A DNA stretch of 64,000 nt, from positions 7,039,001 through 7,103,000 of the forward strand of contig CP001769.1 in the NCBI GenBank assembly GCA_000024525.1. The letters run 5' to 3'. The notes beneath the pieces are model-generated. The model saw only the letters and a program-made list of their open reading frames with translations. It was not told the DNA's origin and made no database searches. A program made the translations under genes and the position numbers. The stretch comes from Spirosoma linguale DSM 74. GTDB taxonomy: Bacteria > Bacteroidota > Bacteroidia > Cytophagales > Spirosomataceae. Positions 18,990 to 26,938 of the stretch are shown piece after piece; positions within the stretch are counted from its first letter, which is position 1, and every line of letters begins with the position of its first letter.

Positions 18990-19026
18990 AAAGGGAATCA
19001 GGCAGCTTAGCCTGATTCCCTTTTTT
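18987..19026. terminator. bidirectional intrinsic terminator
   Basis: Left arm AAAAAAGGGAATCAGGC (18987-19003), 6-nt loop, right arm GCCTGATTCCCTTTTTT (19010-19026); a perfect 17-bp stem including A/U tracts on both sides. It sits between convergent genes ending at 18882 and 19041 and can serve both. Confidence 0.9.
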
Positions 19027-19040
19027 ACTAAATGTCTTTG

Positions 19041-19343
19041 TTAAAGAACAACAACCGAGTTCTCCTCGTATGAAACACCGCTTGGAACGTATTTGTCGGC
19101 GGCAGTATCATTTGTCCATGTTGTACCATCCAAAATGTAACGGAATTGATATTCGCCACCAACGGGCAGTTCTACCGTCGTTTTGTAAGAACCATCTTTC
19201 TGCTTTTTCAGGGCCTGGGCATCCCAGCCGTTGAATTCACCGGCCAGAGCGACCGTTTTCGCACCGTTGACGGCTTCGGCCGACAACTCAAATGTAACTT
19301 TCGCAAGGGGCTTGCTTTTGAGGAATTGTTTGGCAACTGCCAT
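19041..19343 (-). CDS. small isoamylase early-set (CBM48/AMPK-type glycogen-binding) domain protein
   Basis: A 100-residue single-domain protein. VALAGEFNGWDAQALKKQKDGSY and YQFRYILDGTTWTNDTAAD are the hallmark segments of the E-set/CBM48 domain that binds alpha-glucans in AMPK beta subunits and glycogen-branching enzymes. There is no catalytic domain and no signal peptide, so it is probably a cytoplasmic glucan-binding or accessory protein. A TAACTTTG box lies 27 nt upstream of the start, and a strong terminator follows it. Confidence 0.88.
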   Translation of the reverse strand: MAVAKQFLKSKPLAKVTFELSAEAVNGAKTVALAGEFNGWDAQALKKQKDGSYKTTVELPVGGEYQFRYILDGTTWTNDTAADKYVPSGVSYEENSVVVL

Positions 19344-19369
19344 AGAGGTTCACTGTTTGGTTTTCGGTG

Positions 19370-19377
19370 CAAAGTTA
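19370..19377 (-). promoter_or_regulatory. candidate -7 box (TAnnTTTG) for the CBM48 gene
   Basis: TAACTTTG on the minus strand matches the Bacteroidota -7 consensus and lies 26 nt before the ATG at 19343. No convincing -33 TTG at 19-21 nt spacing was found, so this is tentative. Confidence 0.4.
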
Positions 19378-19533
19378 TAATACAAAATAAGTAATATCAT
19401 AGTTATCAGTAGGTTAGTATATGATATTCTTATATAGATTATAATTTATATATTTAGTTTTATACTTGGCTATCTAAAAAACGTACAAATTTGATAGACA
19501 TGATTGATTTATGTGCAAATAGGTAATAGGTGA

Positions 19534-19944
19534 CTACCGCCTGTTAAATACATACTCACCTGTGCCAAATGGATTAAGAATTAACTGGCTATTAGTCAGA
19601 GAGACCACTTTCACCAATCGCCCGCTCAACGACGACATACAAACGGCCCGAATGCGTAAGCTATCTCCTTCGACTGTGAAACTGCCACCACCACATCCCA
19701 GAAAACTGTACTCAATCGGCTTGGTATTTTGATAGGATTCATCGAATTGACCGGTTTGATCGAAGCGTATAAACACACCTTTATCGGAGGGAACCGTAAC
19801 CGGTACACAGGTCGAGCTACCCGTTGGTTTACAGTAGTTGGTTAACCGCCATGTTCCTTCGAGCCCACTTGCAATTGGATCTGTTTCGGATTTCGAACAG
19901 GATAAAGCCGCAACGAACGTAAAAAGAAGTAGAACCTGTTTCAT
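19534..19944 (-). CDS. lipocalin-like lipoprotein, function unknown
   Basis: 136 residues, starting with a lipoprotein signal (LLLFTFVAALSC, Cys near residue 16, then SKSETDP). The mature part begins LEGTWRLTNYC and contains FIRFDQTGQFDES and FTVEGDSLRIRAVC, the layout of Bacteroidota lipocalin-like proteins: a small beta-barrel starting with the GxW motif and ending in a hydrophobic strand. The ligand is unknown. It lies alone between the CBM48 gene and pnuC, on the same strand as both. Confidence 0.78.
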   Translation of the reverse strand: MKQVLLLFTFVAALSCSKSETDPIASGLEGTWRLTNYCKPTGSSTCVPVTVPSDKGVFIRFDQTGQFDESYQNTKPIEYSFLGCGGGSFTVEGDSLRIRAVCMSSLSGRLVKVVSLTNSQLILNPFGTGEYVFNRR

Positions 19945-20019
19945 AAGGGGTGAGCTGCTATTTCATACACCAGACCCCGGCTGAATAACATTCGTTGGAA
20001 TAGGCCTCTAATTCTGGAC

Positions 20020-20087
20020 GTAGCCTGGACGGTCACGTCCGGGTAATTCATAAGCCTGTTTCTCCCGGACGTGGCCGTCCAGGCTAC
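20020..20087. repeat. paired-palindrome element A4
   Basis: Arms 20020-20043 and 20064-20087 are 24 nt with one mismatch. Each is internally palindromic (GGACG loop CGTCC) and each foot reads GTAGCC. It ends 10 nt from the stop codon of pnuC. Confidence 0.85.
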
Positions 20088-20096
20088 GGGCTAGTG

Positions 20097-20771
20097 TTAA
20101 GGCAGTGTCTGCTGTGCCGGATAGGTTCGGTATTCACGCCACCAGTGCCAGGCTCCCTGAAAGGCGATCAGGCAGAAAACAGCGTACTCAACACCCACCA
20201 GTTTTACGCCCTTCGTAAAATACATGTAGGTGCTGATGATGTCGACAAGCAGCCACACCCACCAGCATTCCAGCTTTTTGTGAATCATCATAAATGTGCC
20301 GATGATACTCATGACTGTAGTGAACGAATCCAGATAGGGGAACGCGCTCGGCTGGCTGAACAGCACTGGAAACCAGATGTGAAGATTCTGCGCGAAGGTG
20401 CCTAATATACCCGTTGCTACAAGCCCACCGAGAAGCACCAGAATAAGTGGTTTGCCAAGTAATCGGGTAATGCGGAGTTCATTTCGGCTGTCGGCTTCCT
20501 GGGCTTTGGGGTGCGTCCAGCGCCACCAGCCCTGCAGGTTCGTAATGAAGAAGAACACCTGTAAAAACATGTCGGGGTAAAGCTGAATCTGATAAAACAG
20601 AAAGAAGAACAACAGCACACTGGCCGCGCCAATGGGCCAGCTCCATACGTTGGCTTTAGCCGCGAGCCAGGTGGCCACCGCTCCCGACAAGGCCCCGGAA
20701 AATTCGAGGTAACTCATGGGGTAGTCCCATAGCGTAAAGAAGATGGTATGGATGTCGAAAAAATCGGCCAT
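20097..20771 (-). CDS. pnuC: nicotinamide riboside transporter PnuC
   Basis: A 224-residue inner-membrane protein with about seven helices. Family landmarks are SGALSGAVATWLAAKANVWSW, FFITNLQGWWRWTH (the WxxW substrate region), SFTTVMSIIGTFMM and CWWVWLLVDIISTYMYF. PnuC imports nicotinamide riboside for NAD synthesis by facilitated diffusion, normally driven by intracellular phosphorylation. No NadR kinase gene is nearby. It is divergent from the Gfo/Idh gene, 78 nt apart. Confidence 0.93.
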   Translation of the reverse strand: MADFFDIHTIFFTLWDYPMSYLEFSGALSGAVATWLAAKANVWSWPIGAASVLLFFFLFYQIQLYPDMFLQVFFFITNLQGWWRWTHPKAQEADSRNELRITRLLGKPLILVLLGGLVATGILGTFAQNLHIWFPVLFSQPSAFPYLDSFTTVMSIIGTFMMIHKKLECWWVWLLVDIISTYMYFTKGVKLVGVEYAVFCLIAFQGAWHWWREYRTYPAQQTLP

Positions 20772-20849
20772 GGGTAAAAATAAACGGTGGGGGTTCTTTA
20801 CTTTAACCGCACGAAAGTACGGATTAACCCTTTACCTAAATCGTTACCT

Positions 20850-22043
20850 ATGCAACGTATTGCCATGCTTGGGGGCGGCTTTATTGGCCGTTTCTATGCC
20901 GAATCCATCCACGGCCAACGAAGCCGCGATAAAGTGGTGGCCATTTACGCCCGTCGGGAAGAGACCGCCCAGAAATTCAAGACCGACTACGGCTGCGATT
21001 TCGCTTCGACCAATATGGAGGAAGTGATTGCCCACCCCGACGTCGACATGGTTTGTATCGCCTTACCGAACAACATTCACGAAACGGCTGTCAACCTCTG
21101 TGCTAAACACAAAAAATCGGTGGTGTGTACCAAGCCGCTTGGCCGCAATGCTGACGAAGCCCTTCGGATGATGCAAACGGTTGAAGAGGCAGGAATCTTT
21201 GCCGGGTATCTGGAAGACTTATGCTACACGCCCAAGTTTTTGAAATCGCTGGAAAGCGTTAAAAGTGGCGCCCTCGGCCGTATTCTCTGGGCGAAATCCC
21301 GCGAAACGCACCCCGGCCCGCACTCCGACTGGTTCTGGGATAAAGAGCAGGCCGGGGGCGGCTGTATGCTCGATCTGGGTTGCCATTGTGTGGAGATTTC
21401 CCGGAATTTTATCGGAAAAGACGTAAGGCCGGTGGAGGTCATGTGCTGGGCCGCTACGCAGGTAAAGCCCATCGACGCCGAAGACCACGCCATCGCGCTG
21501 GTGAAATACGAAAACGGCGCCATTGGTCAGTTTGAAGTGAGCTGGACGTTCCGGGGCGGCATGGACCTCCGCGATGAAGTGATGGGCACCGAAGGCACCA
21601 TCTGGATCAATAACTTCCTGCGGACGGGCTTCGAGATGTTTACCACCGGCAAAGGTGCCGATTATGTAGCCGAAAAAGCCGAATCCAACACGGGTTGGCT
21701 ATTCCCGGTTGGCGATGAAGTGAACGATCTGGGGTACAATCACATGTTTACCGACATGTTCAGCGCGCAGGAGGAAGGCCGCGATCCCGCCGAAACGTTC
21801 TACGACGGCTATGTAGTCAACGCTGTGCTGGACGCTGCCTACCGCTCAGCCGAAACAAAGCAATGGGAGAAGGTGAATCTGCCCGTCTGGCGCGGACAAG
21901 AGGGGCTCAAGCCCGAATCTACGTTGGTTGAATACGACGCTGATCATTACCTCATCAAGCAGGAAATGACGCATGATGGGCGCAATAAGCTGATCCTGAA
22001 AGAGAAAGCCAGTGGTAAGATTATTGAGCGGGATATTATGTAA
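20850..22043 (+). CDS. Gfo/Idh/MocA-family NAD(P)-dependent oxidoreductase
   Basis: 397 residues from the ATG at 20850; the longer frame from 20787 lacks family-like sequence, and [14 protein letters not shown] fits right behind this start. The Rossmann domain (about 1-125) ends in the [14 protein letters not shown] segment (the family EKP-type motif). The C-terminal sheet domain includes [19 protein letters not shown]. No signal peptide, so it is cytosolic. It would oxidise or reduce a sugar, inositol or keto-sugar with NAD(P). It fits with the exported dehydrogenases upstream, but the substrate is not readable. Confidence 0.9.
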   Translation: MQRIAMLGGGFIGRFYAESIHGQRSRDKVVAIYARREETAQKFKTDYGCDFASTNMEEVIAHPDVDMVCIALPNNIHETAVNLCAKHKKSVVCTKPLGRNADEALRMMQTVEEAGIFAGYLEDLCYTPKFLKSLESVKSGALGRILWAKSRETHPGPHSDWFWDKEQAGGGCMLDLGCHCVEISRNFIGKDVRPVEVMCWAATQVKPIDAEDHAIALVKYENGAIGQFEVSWTFRGGMDLRDEVMGTEGTIWINNFLRTGFEMFTTGKGADYVAEKAESNTGWLFPVGDEVNDLGYNHMFTDMFSAQEEGRDPAETFYDGYVVNAVLDAAYRSAETKQWEKVNLPVWRGQEGLKPESTLVEYDADHYLIKQEMTHDGRNKLILKEKASGKIIERDIM

Positions 22044-22055
22044 ATCTTATAATAG

Positions 22056-22082
22056 GCGTGAGTCCATGACTCACGCTTTTTT
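22056..22082. terminator. intrinsic terminator between convergent genes
   Basis: GCGTGAGT (22056-22063) pairs with ACTCACGC (22069-22076) and is followed by six T. It lies 13 nt after the oxidoreductase stop and touches the end of the leftward Uma2 gene. Confidence 0.8.
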
Positions 22083-22083
22083 G

Positions 22084-22551
22084 TCACTTAAACAAATACC
22101 CCAAATCAAGCTCCATACCAGTAATGGGGTCTTTCATAATACCGCTTACCGATGTCTGAATAGACCCGTCAGGAAGTAGTGTTTGAATAATCCGGGTTGT
22201 TGGTATAATGAGCCAAACTGACTGTACACCTGCCGGGAAGTACTGTTTGTAGGCTTTATCGGTCAGGTCAGTAAATGCCTGTTTTGGAGAAAGAATCTCG
22301 ACGGCTACAATAGGAGGCTGATTATAATAAATGACATCGTTAAGCCAGTCAACCGATAAGTTCTGGTAAATAGCTACATCTGGTTTACACTTACCTGTAG
22401 ATAGTTCCAGTTCCAACTCCGGTAGAATATCGTAGGAATCATCGTAGCGGTCAAGGGCAACGCTCAGGCGATGGATTAACTTTGAATGGTTGATAGACGT
22501 AATATCCTCTGAGTGATACTCTTCGAAGAAATCTACCTGATTCGTCTCCAT
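22084..22551 (-). CDS. Uma2-family (DUF820) endonuclease-like protein
   Basis: 155 residues from the ATG at 22551; a longer frame to 22689 has no family-like sequence. The restriction-endonuclease-like core is visible as LELSTGKCKPDVAIY (PD) and PPIVAVEILSPKQ (the ExLS motif), followed by TDKAYKQYFPAGVQSVWLI. Uma2 proteins are PD-(D/E)XK-fold and very abundant in Cytophagales and cyanobacteria; their biological role is not established. It stands alone, convergent with the preceding gene. Confidence 0.85.
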   Translation of the reverse strand: METNQVDFFEEYHSEDITSINHSKLIHRLSVALDRYDDSYDILPELELELSTGKCKPDVAIYQNLSVDWLNDVIYYNQPPIVAVEILSPKQAFTDLTDKAYKQYFPAGVQSVWLIIPTTRIIQTLLPDGSIQTSVSGIMKDPITGMELDLGYLFK

Positions 22552-22717
22552 ACAAATTGAGTTTTTATCAAATATAAGCAAAAAGGCTAATTTTGACAGG
22601 AATCGGTAGCCTGTAACATAGAGACGCTTACCCGAGATAGTAGTAACGAATACTTGGGGTTTAAGGCAAGTTCGCTTCTTACAATACAACTAATTAACCT
22701 GCATATTTATACGTTTT

Positions 22718-23500
22718 ATGTGGCTGGAATCTAAAAAAATTGTGGTGGTGGGTGGCACCACCGGTATGGGCCTATCGGCGGCACTGGCGTTTGTTAGGGA
22801 AGGGGCGCAGGTCGTGGTTGTTGGGCGAAATCCGGAGAGCTGTACCGCGGCTGAGAAGCAACTGGATGGCAATGGACTGGCTATGTCCGGCGATGCCTCC
22901 GATCCCCAAACTGCCGCTAAAGCCATTTCTCTCTGCCAGCAAATTTTCGGGGGTTTCGATGGCTTGTATCATGTGGCTGGTGGCAGCGGTCGGCGGTTTG
23001 GCGATGGCCCCCTGCATGATATTACGCTGGACGGCTGGAATTATACAGTAAACCTCAACCTGACGTCGATGATGCTGTCGAATCAGGCGGCTGTCCGGGC
23101 GTTCCGGGCGCAGGGTGGGGGTGGCGTTATCCTGAACATGGGTTCGGTGCTGGGCGAACGGCCCTCGCCCACTTATTTTGCTACTCATGCCTATGCCGCC
23201 GTGAAATCGGCCGTAATTGGCTTTACCAAATCGGTAGCGGCTTATTACGCGAATGATAATATTCGCATCAATGTGCTGGCGCCGGCCTTGGTCGAAACAC
23301 CGATGGCTCAGCGGGCCACAAAAGACGAAACGATCATGGCCTTTACTAAAACCAAGCAGCCACTCGATGGCGGACGCATTGGTCAGCCGGACGACCTCGA
23401 CGGTGCCGCCGTGTATTTCATGTCGGACTATTCTGCTTTTACCACGGGTCAGGTCTTGACGGTAGACGGTGGGTGGAGTGTAAGCGAAGGGCAGATTTAA
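22718..23500 (+). CDS. short-chain dehydrogenase/reductase (SDR)
   Basis: 260 residues. The NAD(P)-binding GGTTGMGLSAALAF motif is near residue 10, NMGSVLGERPSPTYF gives the catalytic Ser, HAYAAVKSAVIGF gives YxxxK (Tyr and Lys present), and ALVETPM and GQVLTVDGGWSV complete the classical SDR pattern. Cytosolic. The substrate is unknown. A GNAT acetyltransferase gene starts 20 nt downstream and a methionine synthase-like gene follows, so the three may be one transcript. Confidence 0.92.
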   Translation: MWLESKKIVVVGGTTGMGLSAALAFVREGAQVVVVGRNPESCTAAEKQLDGNGLAMSGDASDPQTAAKAISLCQQIFGGFDGLYHVAGGSGRRFGDGPLHDITLDGWNYTVNLNLTSMMLSNQAAVRAFRAQGGGGVILNMGSVLGERPSPTYFATHAYAAVKSAVIGFTKSVAAYYANDNIRINVLAPALVETPMAQRATKDETIMAFTKTKQPLDGGRIGQPDDLDGAAVYFMSDYSAFTTGQVLTVDGGWSVSEGQI

Positions 23501-23520
23501 TCCGCGTTCCATCAAAAATT

Positions 23521-24024
23521 ATGATTGAAACGCCCCGTCTGACGCTCGTTCCGCTGACGCTCGACCAACTTCGTACGCACCTGGCCAATAAGTACGAGCT
23601 GGAGCAGGTTTTTGGCTTGAAAAAGGGCTATCGGGAGGTTGTTGAACCGGTTCGGAGCATCGTCGTTTATTTCACGATACCGCGCTTGCAGGACCCCTCC
23701 CTCGATCCGCTTTTTCATACGCTTTGGCTGGCTATAGATCGCGAAAAACAACAGTTTGTGGCCGAAGCCAAATTCAAAGGGGAGCCCGACGAGACCGGAA
23801 CCGTCGAAATTGGCTATGGCACTTATCCAGGAATGCACCGAAAAGGGTACATGACCGAAATGGTGGGTGGCATGGTAAACTGGGCGTTGCAGCAACCCGG
23901 TGTCATACGGGTAGTAGCCGATACAACCGCCGATAACGTAGCCTCGCAGAAAGTGCTTGAAAAGAGTGGCTTTCGCCTGTTCGACCAGATTGAAGACATG
24001 CTTTGGTGGGAGATTAGTAAATAA
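23521..24024 (+). CDS. GNAT-family N-acetyltransferase (RimJ/RimL-like)
   Basis: 167 residues from the ATG at 23521. The opening ETPRLTLVPLTLDQLRTHL is typical of RimJ/RimL-type acetyltransferases. VEIGYGTYPGMHRKGYMTEMV is motif A with the acetyl-CoA loop (Q/RxxGxG, here HRKGYM), and ADTTADNVASQKVLEKSGF is the C-terminal family signature. It transfers an acetyl group from acetyl-CoA to an unknown amine, possibly a protein N-terminus or a small molecule. Confidence 0.9.
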   Translation: MIETPRLTLVPLTLDQLRTHLANKYELEQVFGLKKGYREVVEPVRSIVVYFTIPRLQDPSLDPLFHTLWLAIDREKQQFVAEAKFKGEPDETGTVEIGYGTYPGMHRKGYMTEMVGGMVNWALQQPGVIRVVADTTADNVASQKVLEKSGFRLFDQIEDMLWWEISK

Positions 24025-24067
24025 ACCGTTTCTAACGCTTTTTTGAGCCAACAAACCCCCTACCATT

Positions 24068-25096
24068 TTGCAGCCCGTACCCATCAAAACCACAGTTGTC
24101 GGCTCGATGCCTTTTCCCGGCTGGCTCGAATTTTCCAGCCAGAACCTGTCACAATTCGGCCCCGCCGACATCAACGAAATGATAGAAGATGCGGTCGTTG
24201 CATCGGTTCATGATCAGGTTTCGGCCGGACTGGACGTCATCACCGATGGTGAGCAAACCCGCTTCGACTTCAATCTGTCGTTTTACGGTTATATCAACGG
24301 GATTCAGAACAACGATACGGAACTGCGTCGCTACGGGCCACCGGCTCATGATCAGCGCGGAAAGCACAACATCATTGAGCTGCTTACCGCGCCCAAAGGG
24401 CTGGGGGTGGTCGAAGAGTACCTGCGCCTGAAACGACTGGCACCTGAAGGACAGGGCCTGAAAGTGTCCATCCCAGGACCGTATACGCTAAGCGGCCGAC
24501 TGTTGCCTGGTAGTCTCTACAAAGATCGCTGGGAGGTAACGGAAGCGCTGTTGCCGCTGGTCAATAAAGAAATTGCTGATTTGGTAGCCCTGGGCGTACC
24601 GGAAATCTGCGTAGATGAGCCGTCAATGTCGTGCTATGCGTACCGCGAAGACACCAAACGCTTCGTGGATATTTTCAACCGGACGGTGGCACCGGGTGTG
24701 GGCAAAACGCGCCTGTCGATGCACCTCTGCTTTGGCAATTATAAAGGTCGGTCGGTGGGTAAAAAGAGCATTGCGCCCATGCTCCCCGACTTTCTGGACA
24801 TGACCGTCGATGAACTGCATTCCGAAATGACCATCCTGAATTTCTCGGAAGTGAACCTGCTGGCCCGTTTCGCCGAGAAGTTCGACGTGGCCGTGGGTGT
24901 CATCGACGTAAAAAGCTATTACATCGAAACGCCTGAAGATGTAGCCGAGCGCATCCGTAAATGCCTGCCCTACGTCCCCGCCGAAAAGCTGGCCGTGGCA
25001 CCCGATTGTGGCCTGAGTCAAACCGCCCGCTGGGCCGCCAAGCAGAAGTTGGCGAACATGGTGGCCGGAGCGAAGATTGTGCGGGGGGAACTGTAA
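24068..25096 (+). CDS. MetE C-terminal-like methyltransferase (B12-independent methionine synthase family)
   Basis: 342 residues from a TTG start at 24068. A later ATG (24107) would cut off TTVVGSMPFPGW, the family N-terminal signature, so the TTG is preferred. It is a single TIM barrel of the UROD/MetE type. The zinc site is recognisable as HLCFGN (His and Cys), an acidic residue in NFSEVN, and the Cys of APDCGL. It would transfer a methyl group to a thiol such as homocysteine; short archaeal-type versions use a corrinoid protein or another donor. It ends within repeat A3, which supplies its last codons and the stop. Confidence 0.88.
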   Translation: MQPVPIKTTVVGSMPFPGWLEFSSQNLSQFGPADINEMIEDAVVASVHDQVSAGLDVITDGEQTRFDFNLSFYGYINGIQNNDTELRRYGPPAHDQRGKHNIIELLTAPKGLGVVEEYLRLKRLAPEGQGLKVSIPGPYTLSGRLLPGSLYKDRWEVTEALLPLVNKEIADLVALGVPEICVDEPSMSCYAYREDTKRFVDIFNRTVAPGVGKTRLSMHLCFGNYKGRSVGKKSIAPMLPDFLDMTVDELHSEMTILNFSEVNLLARFAEKFDVAVGVIDVKSYYIETPEDVAERIRKCLPYVPAEKLAVAPDCGLSQTARWAAKQKLANMVAGAKIVRGEL

Positions 25097-25169
25097 TACC
25101 GACCGTCCCGGTCGGGTGAATTACAGGACACAACAACCTCACCCGACCGGGACGGTCGGTATTACAGTT
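25089..25169. repeat. paired-palindrome element A3 carrying both convergent stop codons
   Basis: Perfect 31-nt arms (25089-25119 and 25139-25169) around a 19-nt spacer. Each arm reads AACTGTAATACCGACCGTCC and onward, with an inner palindrome CCGACCG/CGGTCGG. The TAA in each arm is the stop codon of a flanking gene, so both proteins end in Glu-Leu. It has the same core as A2 and A10. Confidence 0.92.
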
Positions 25170-25719
25170 CCAATCCGTCGGCCAGCTCACACCTTTCCTT
25201 TTCCAGTTTGCCAATATTCTCGTTCAGCAACATACGCGTTTTAGCGTTGTCGAAGTGTTCGCTGTAGGAGGCCCGGAGTTCTTTACGTTTTATGGCTTCC
25301 AGAAAGCGCCGGATGTCGTCGACTGTTTCGAGCAGGAGGGGCGGCACTTCGGTAGGGCGTTCGTGCTCGTCTTTGGCGACCATCGTGAAGTACGACGTGT
25401 TCGTATGCTTCACCGTGCCCGACTTTACATTCTCGGCAATCACTTTAATGCCCACCACCAGCGATGTTCGTCCAACATAATTGACCGATGCCAGTAACGA
25501 AACCAGTTCTCCCACCTCGACCGGTTGTCGGAAATTGACCCCATCTACGGATACCGTAACGCAATATTGCCCCGCGTGTTTGGCAGCACAGGCATAGGCT
25601 ACTTTGTCCATGAGCGACAGCAGAATACCACCGTGAACACGACCGCCGAAATTGGCGTAAGAGGGAATCATTAATTCAGTGAGGGTAGTTTGGGAGTGGC
25701 TGACGGGCTTGGCATTCAT
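25162..25719 (-). CDS. acyl-CoA thioesterase, hotdog fold
   Basis: 185 residues from the ATG at 25719. The hotdog-family motif NFGGRVHGGILLSLMDKVAYACAAKHA carries the conserved Asp, and SVDGVNFRQPVEVGELVSL and VNYVGRTSLVVGIKV match the YciA/BACH-type acyl-CoA hydrolases. It hydrolyses acyl-CoA to free acid and CoA in the cytoplasm. The stop codon is inside repeat A3, and repeat B2 touches the base before the start codon, so any leader, ribosome-binding site and promoter must lie in or beyond B2. Confidence 0.92.
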   Translation of the reverse strand: MNAKPVSHSQTTLTELMIPSYANFGGRVHGGILLSLMDKVAYACAAKHAGQYCVTVSVDGVNFRQPVEVGELVSLLASVNYVGRTSLVVGIKVIAENVKSGTVKHTNTSYFTMVAKDEHERPTEVPPLLLETVDDIRRFLEAIKRKELRASYSEHFDNAKTRMLLNENIGKLEKERCELADGLEL

Positions 25720-26040
25720 GACCGGGATTTTAGCAAGATTGAAAGGATTAAACAAGATTATCGCAGAAGAGTAAGAGTACAAGGTGCTCTTATCCTGACG
25801 AAGGTGTAGTGCACCTCCTGTACTTTAGAAGAATTTTCCTGATTATACAGTGTAAAGGCTGTAAATATGCTCTAATTCTGAAAGTTATAAAAATGAATAA
25901 GCCAGCCTTGTGTAGGCTGGCTTATCTATAAAGCAGAATAATCTTGAGCTAGCAGAAATACACTCTTTCTAAAAAAAGTAGCGTGTAATCTTTATGCGTT
26001 AATCTTGTCTAATCCTTTTAATCTCATTAGAATCCCGGTT
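25720..26040. repeat. long inverted repeat B2 filling the intergenic region
   Basis: Left arm 25721-25762 and right arm 25999-26040 are reverse complements with some mismatches; both ends read ACCGGGATT. The interior (about 235 nt) has no gene. It holds a hairpin at 25897-25925 (ATAAGCCAGCC / GGCTGGCTTAT), which could terminate the leftward HesB transcript. The element fills the whole gap, running from the HesB stop codon to the thioesterase start codon. Confidence 0.85.
25897..25925. terminator. hairpin inside B2, possible terminator
   Basis: 11-bp perfect stem with a 7-nt loop. On the minus strand it lies about 115 nt past the HesB stop. It has no long T run, so termination is uncertain. 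Confidence 0.45.
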
Positions 26041-26367
26041 TTAGACGGCAAAGCTCTCTCCGCAACCACATGTCCGGGTGGCGTTGGGGTTCTTGAACTG
26101 GAATCCTTTACCGTTCAGACCGTCGGAGAAATCGAGTTCGGTACCGGCCAGATAGAGCAGACTTTTGCGGTCTACCAAAATCTTGATGCCTTTATCTTCA
26201 ACAAGATGGTCGGTGGGTTGCTGGGTCGCATCAAATTGAAGGTCGTACATTAACCCTGAACAACCGCCACCTTCTACCGCTACCCGGATGGCCGTATCTT
26301 CAGCAAGACCGTCTTTCTGACGGAGTTCAACAATCTTATTTTTGGCGATATCAGAAACCGTAACCAT
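26041..26367 (-). CDS. iron-sulfur cluster assembly protein, HesB/IscA/ErpA family
   Basis: 108 residues from the ATG at 26367. A-type Fe-S carrier: EGGGCSGLMYDLQF gives the first conserved Cys, and TRTCGCGESF near the C-terminus gives the Cys-Gly-Cys pair. GIKILVDRKSLLYLAGTELDF is the central family segment. It receives iron-sulfur clusters and passes them to apoproteins. The stop codon is followed immediately by AACCGGGATT, the end of repeat B2. Confidence 0.94.
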   Translation of the reverse strand: MVTVSDIAKNKIVELRQKDGLAEDTAIRVAVEGGGCSGLMYDLQFDATQQPTDHLVEDKGIKILVDRKSLLYLAGTELDFSDGLNGKGFQFKNPNATRTCGCGESFAV

Positions 26368-26443
26368 AGTTGTAATCGAATCAATGTTGAGGCATATCAA
26401 TGCTTTCTCTATAACTTTCGGCCAAACGGAAAAGTTCTTGTTC

Positions 26444-26516
26444 TGTACCCGACAGCTTCTAGCTGTCGGTATGCAACTATTTTATTAACGTCGACAGCCA
26501 GAAGCTGTCGGGTACA
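26444..26516. repeat. paired-palindrome element A5
   Basis: Arms 26444-26468 and 26492-26516 (25 nt, one mismatch in the hairpin loop), ends TGTACCCGACAGC. Each arm folds as CGACAGC/GCTGTCG. The right arm ends 3 nt before the epimerase ATG, so that gene's ribosome-binding region lies inside the hairpin. Confidence 0.88.
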
Positions 26517-26519
26517 ACT

Positions 26520-26927
26520 ATGCTAACCAACGTCGAACACATCGGTATTGCCGTCCGCGATCTCGCGGCATCGAATGAGTTATTTGCCAAACTGCTGAAC
26601 GTACAGCCTTACAAAGCCGAAACGGTAGCATCGGAAGGGGTCTCTACGTCGTTTTTTAAGGTAAATCAGACCAAGATCGAACTGCTCGAAGCGACCAACC
26701 CCGATAGCCCCATCGCTAAGTTTCTGGAGAAAAAAGGGGAAGGAGTCCACCACATTGCCTTTGAAGTAGAGGATATCCAAAGCGAGATCGAGCGGTTGAA
26801 ATCGGAAGGATTCACGGTATTGAACGAGGTACCTAAGCGCGGGGCCGACAATAAACTAGTTTGTTTCCTGCATCCTAAAGGCACAAACGGCGTTTTGGTC
26901 GAACTTTGCCAGGACATAAAGGAATAA
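26520..26927 (+). CDS. mce: methylmalonyl-CoA epimerase
   Basis: 135 residues, VOC fold. Metal-ligand positions are visible: His in VEHIGIAVRDL (residue 7), His in GVHHIAFEVEDI and Glu in GVLVELCQ near the end. It interconverts (R)- and (S)-methylmalonyl-CoA, linking propionate/succinate metabolism. The start codon is nearly flush with element A5. The M1 peptidase gene begins 11 nt after its stop, so they are probably co-transcribed. Confidence 0.94.
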   Translation: MLTNVEHIGIAVRDLAASNELFAKLLNVQPYKAETVASEGVSTSFFKVNQTKIELLEATNPDSPIAKFLEKKGEGVHHIAFEVEDIQSEIERLKSEGFTVLNEVPKRGADNKLVCFLHPKGTNGVLVELCQDIKE

Positions 26928-26938
26928 AGTATTACAGA

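Noticed and set aside
22772-23515. 247-codon minus-strand frame, with a similar one at 23512-24174
   Set aside because: Both are antisense to well-supported SDR and GNAT genes.
24000-24070. Possible SAM or cobalamin riboswitch before the MetE-like gene
   Set aside because: Only about 43 nt separate it from the GNAT gene, too short for either riboswitch, and no matching motif was seen.
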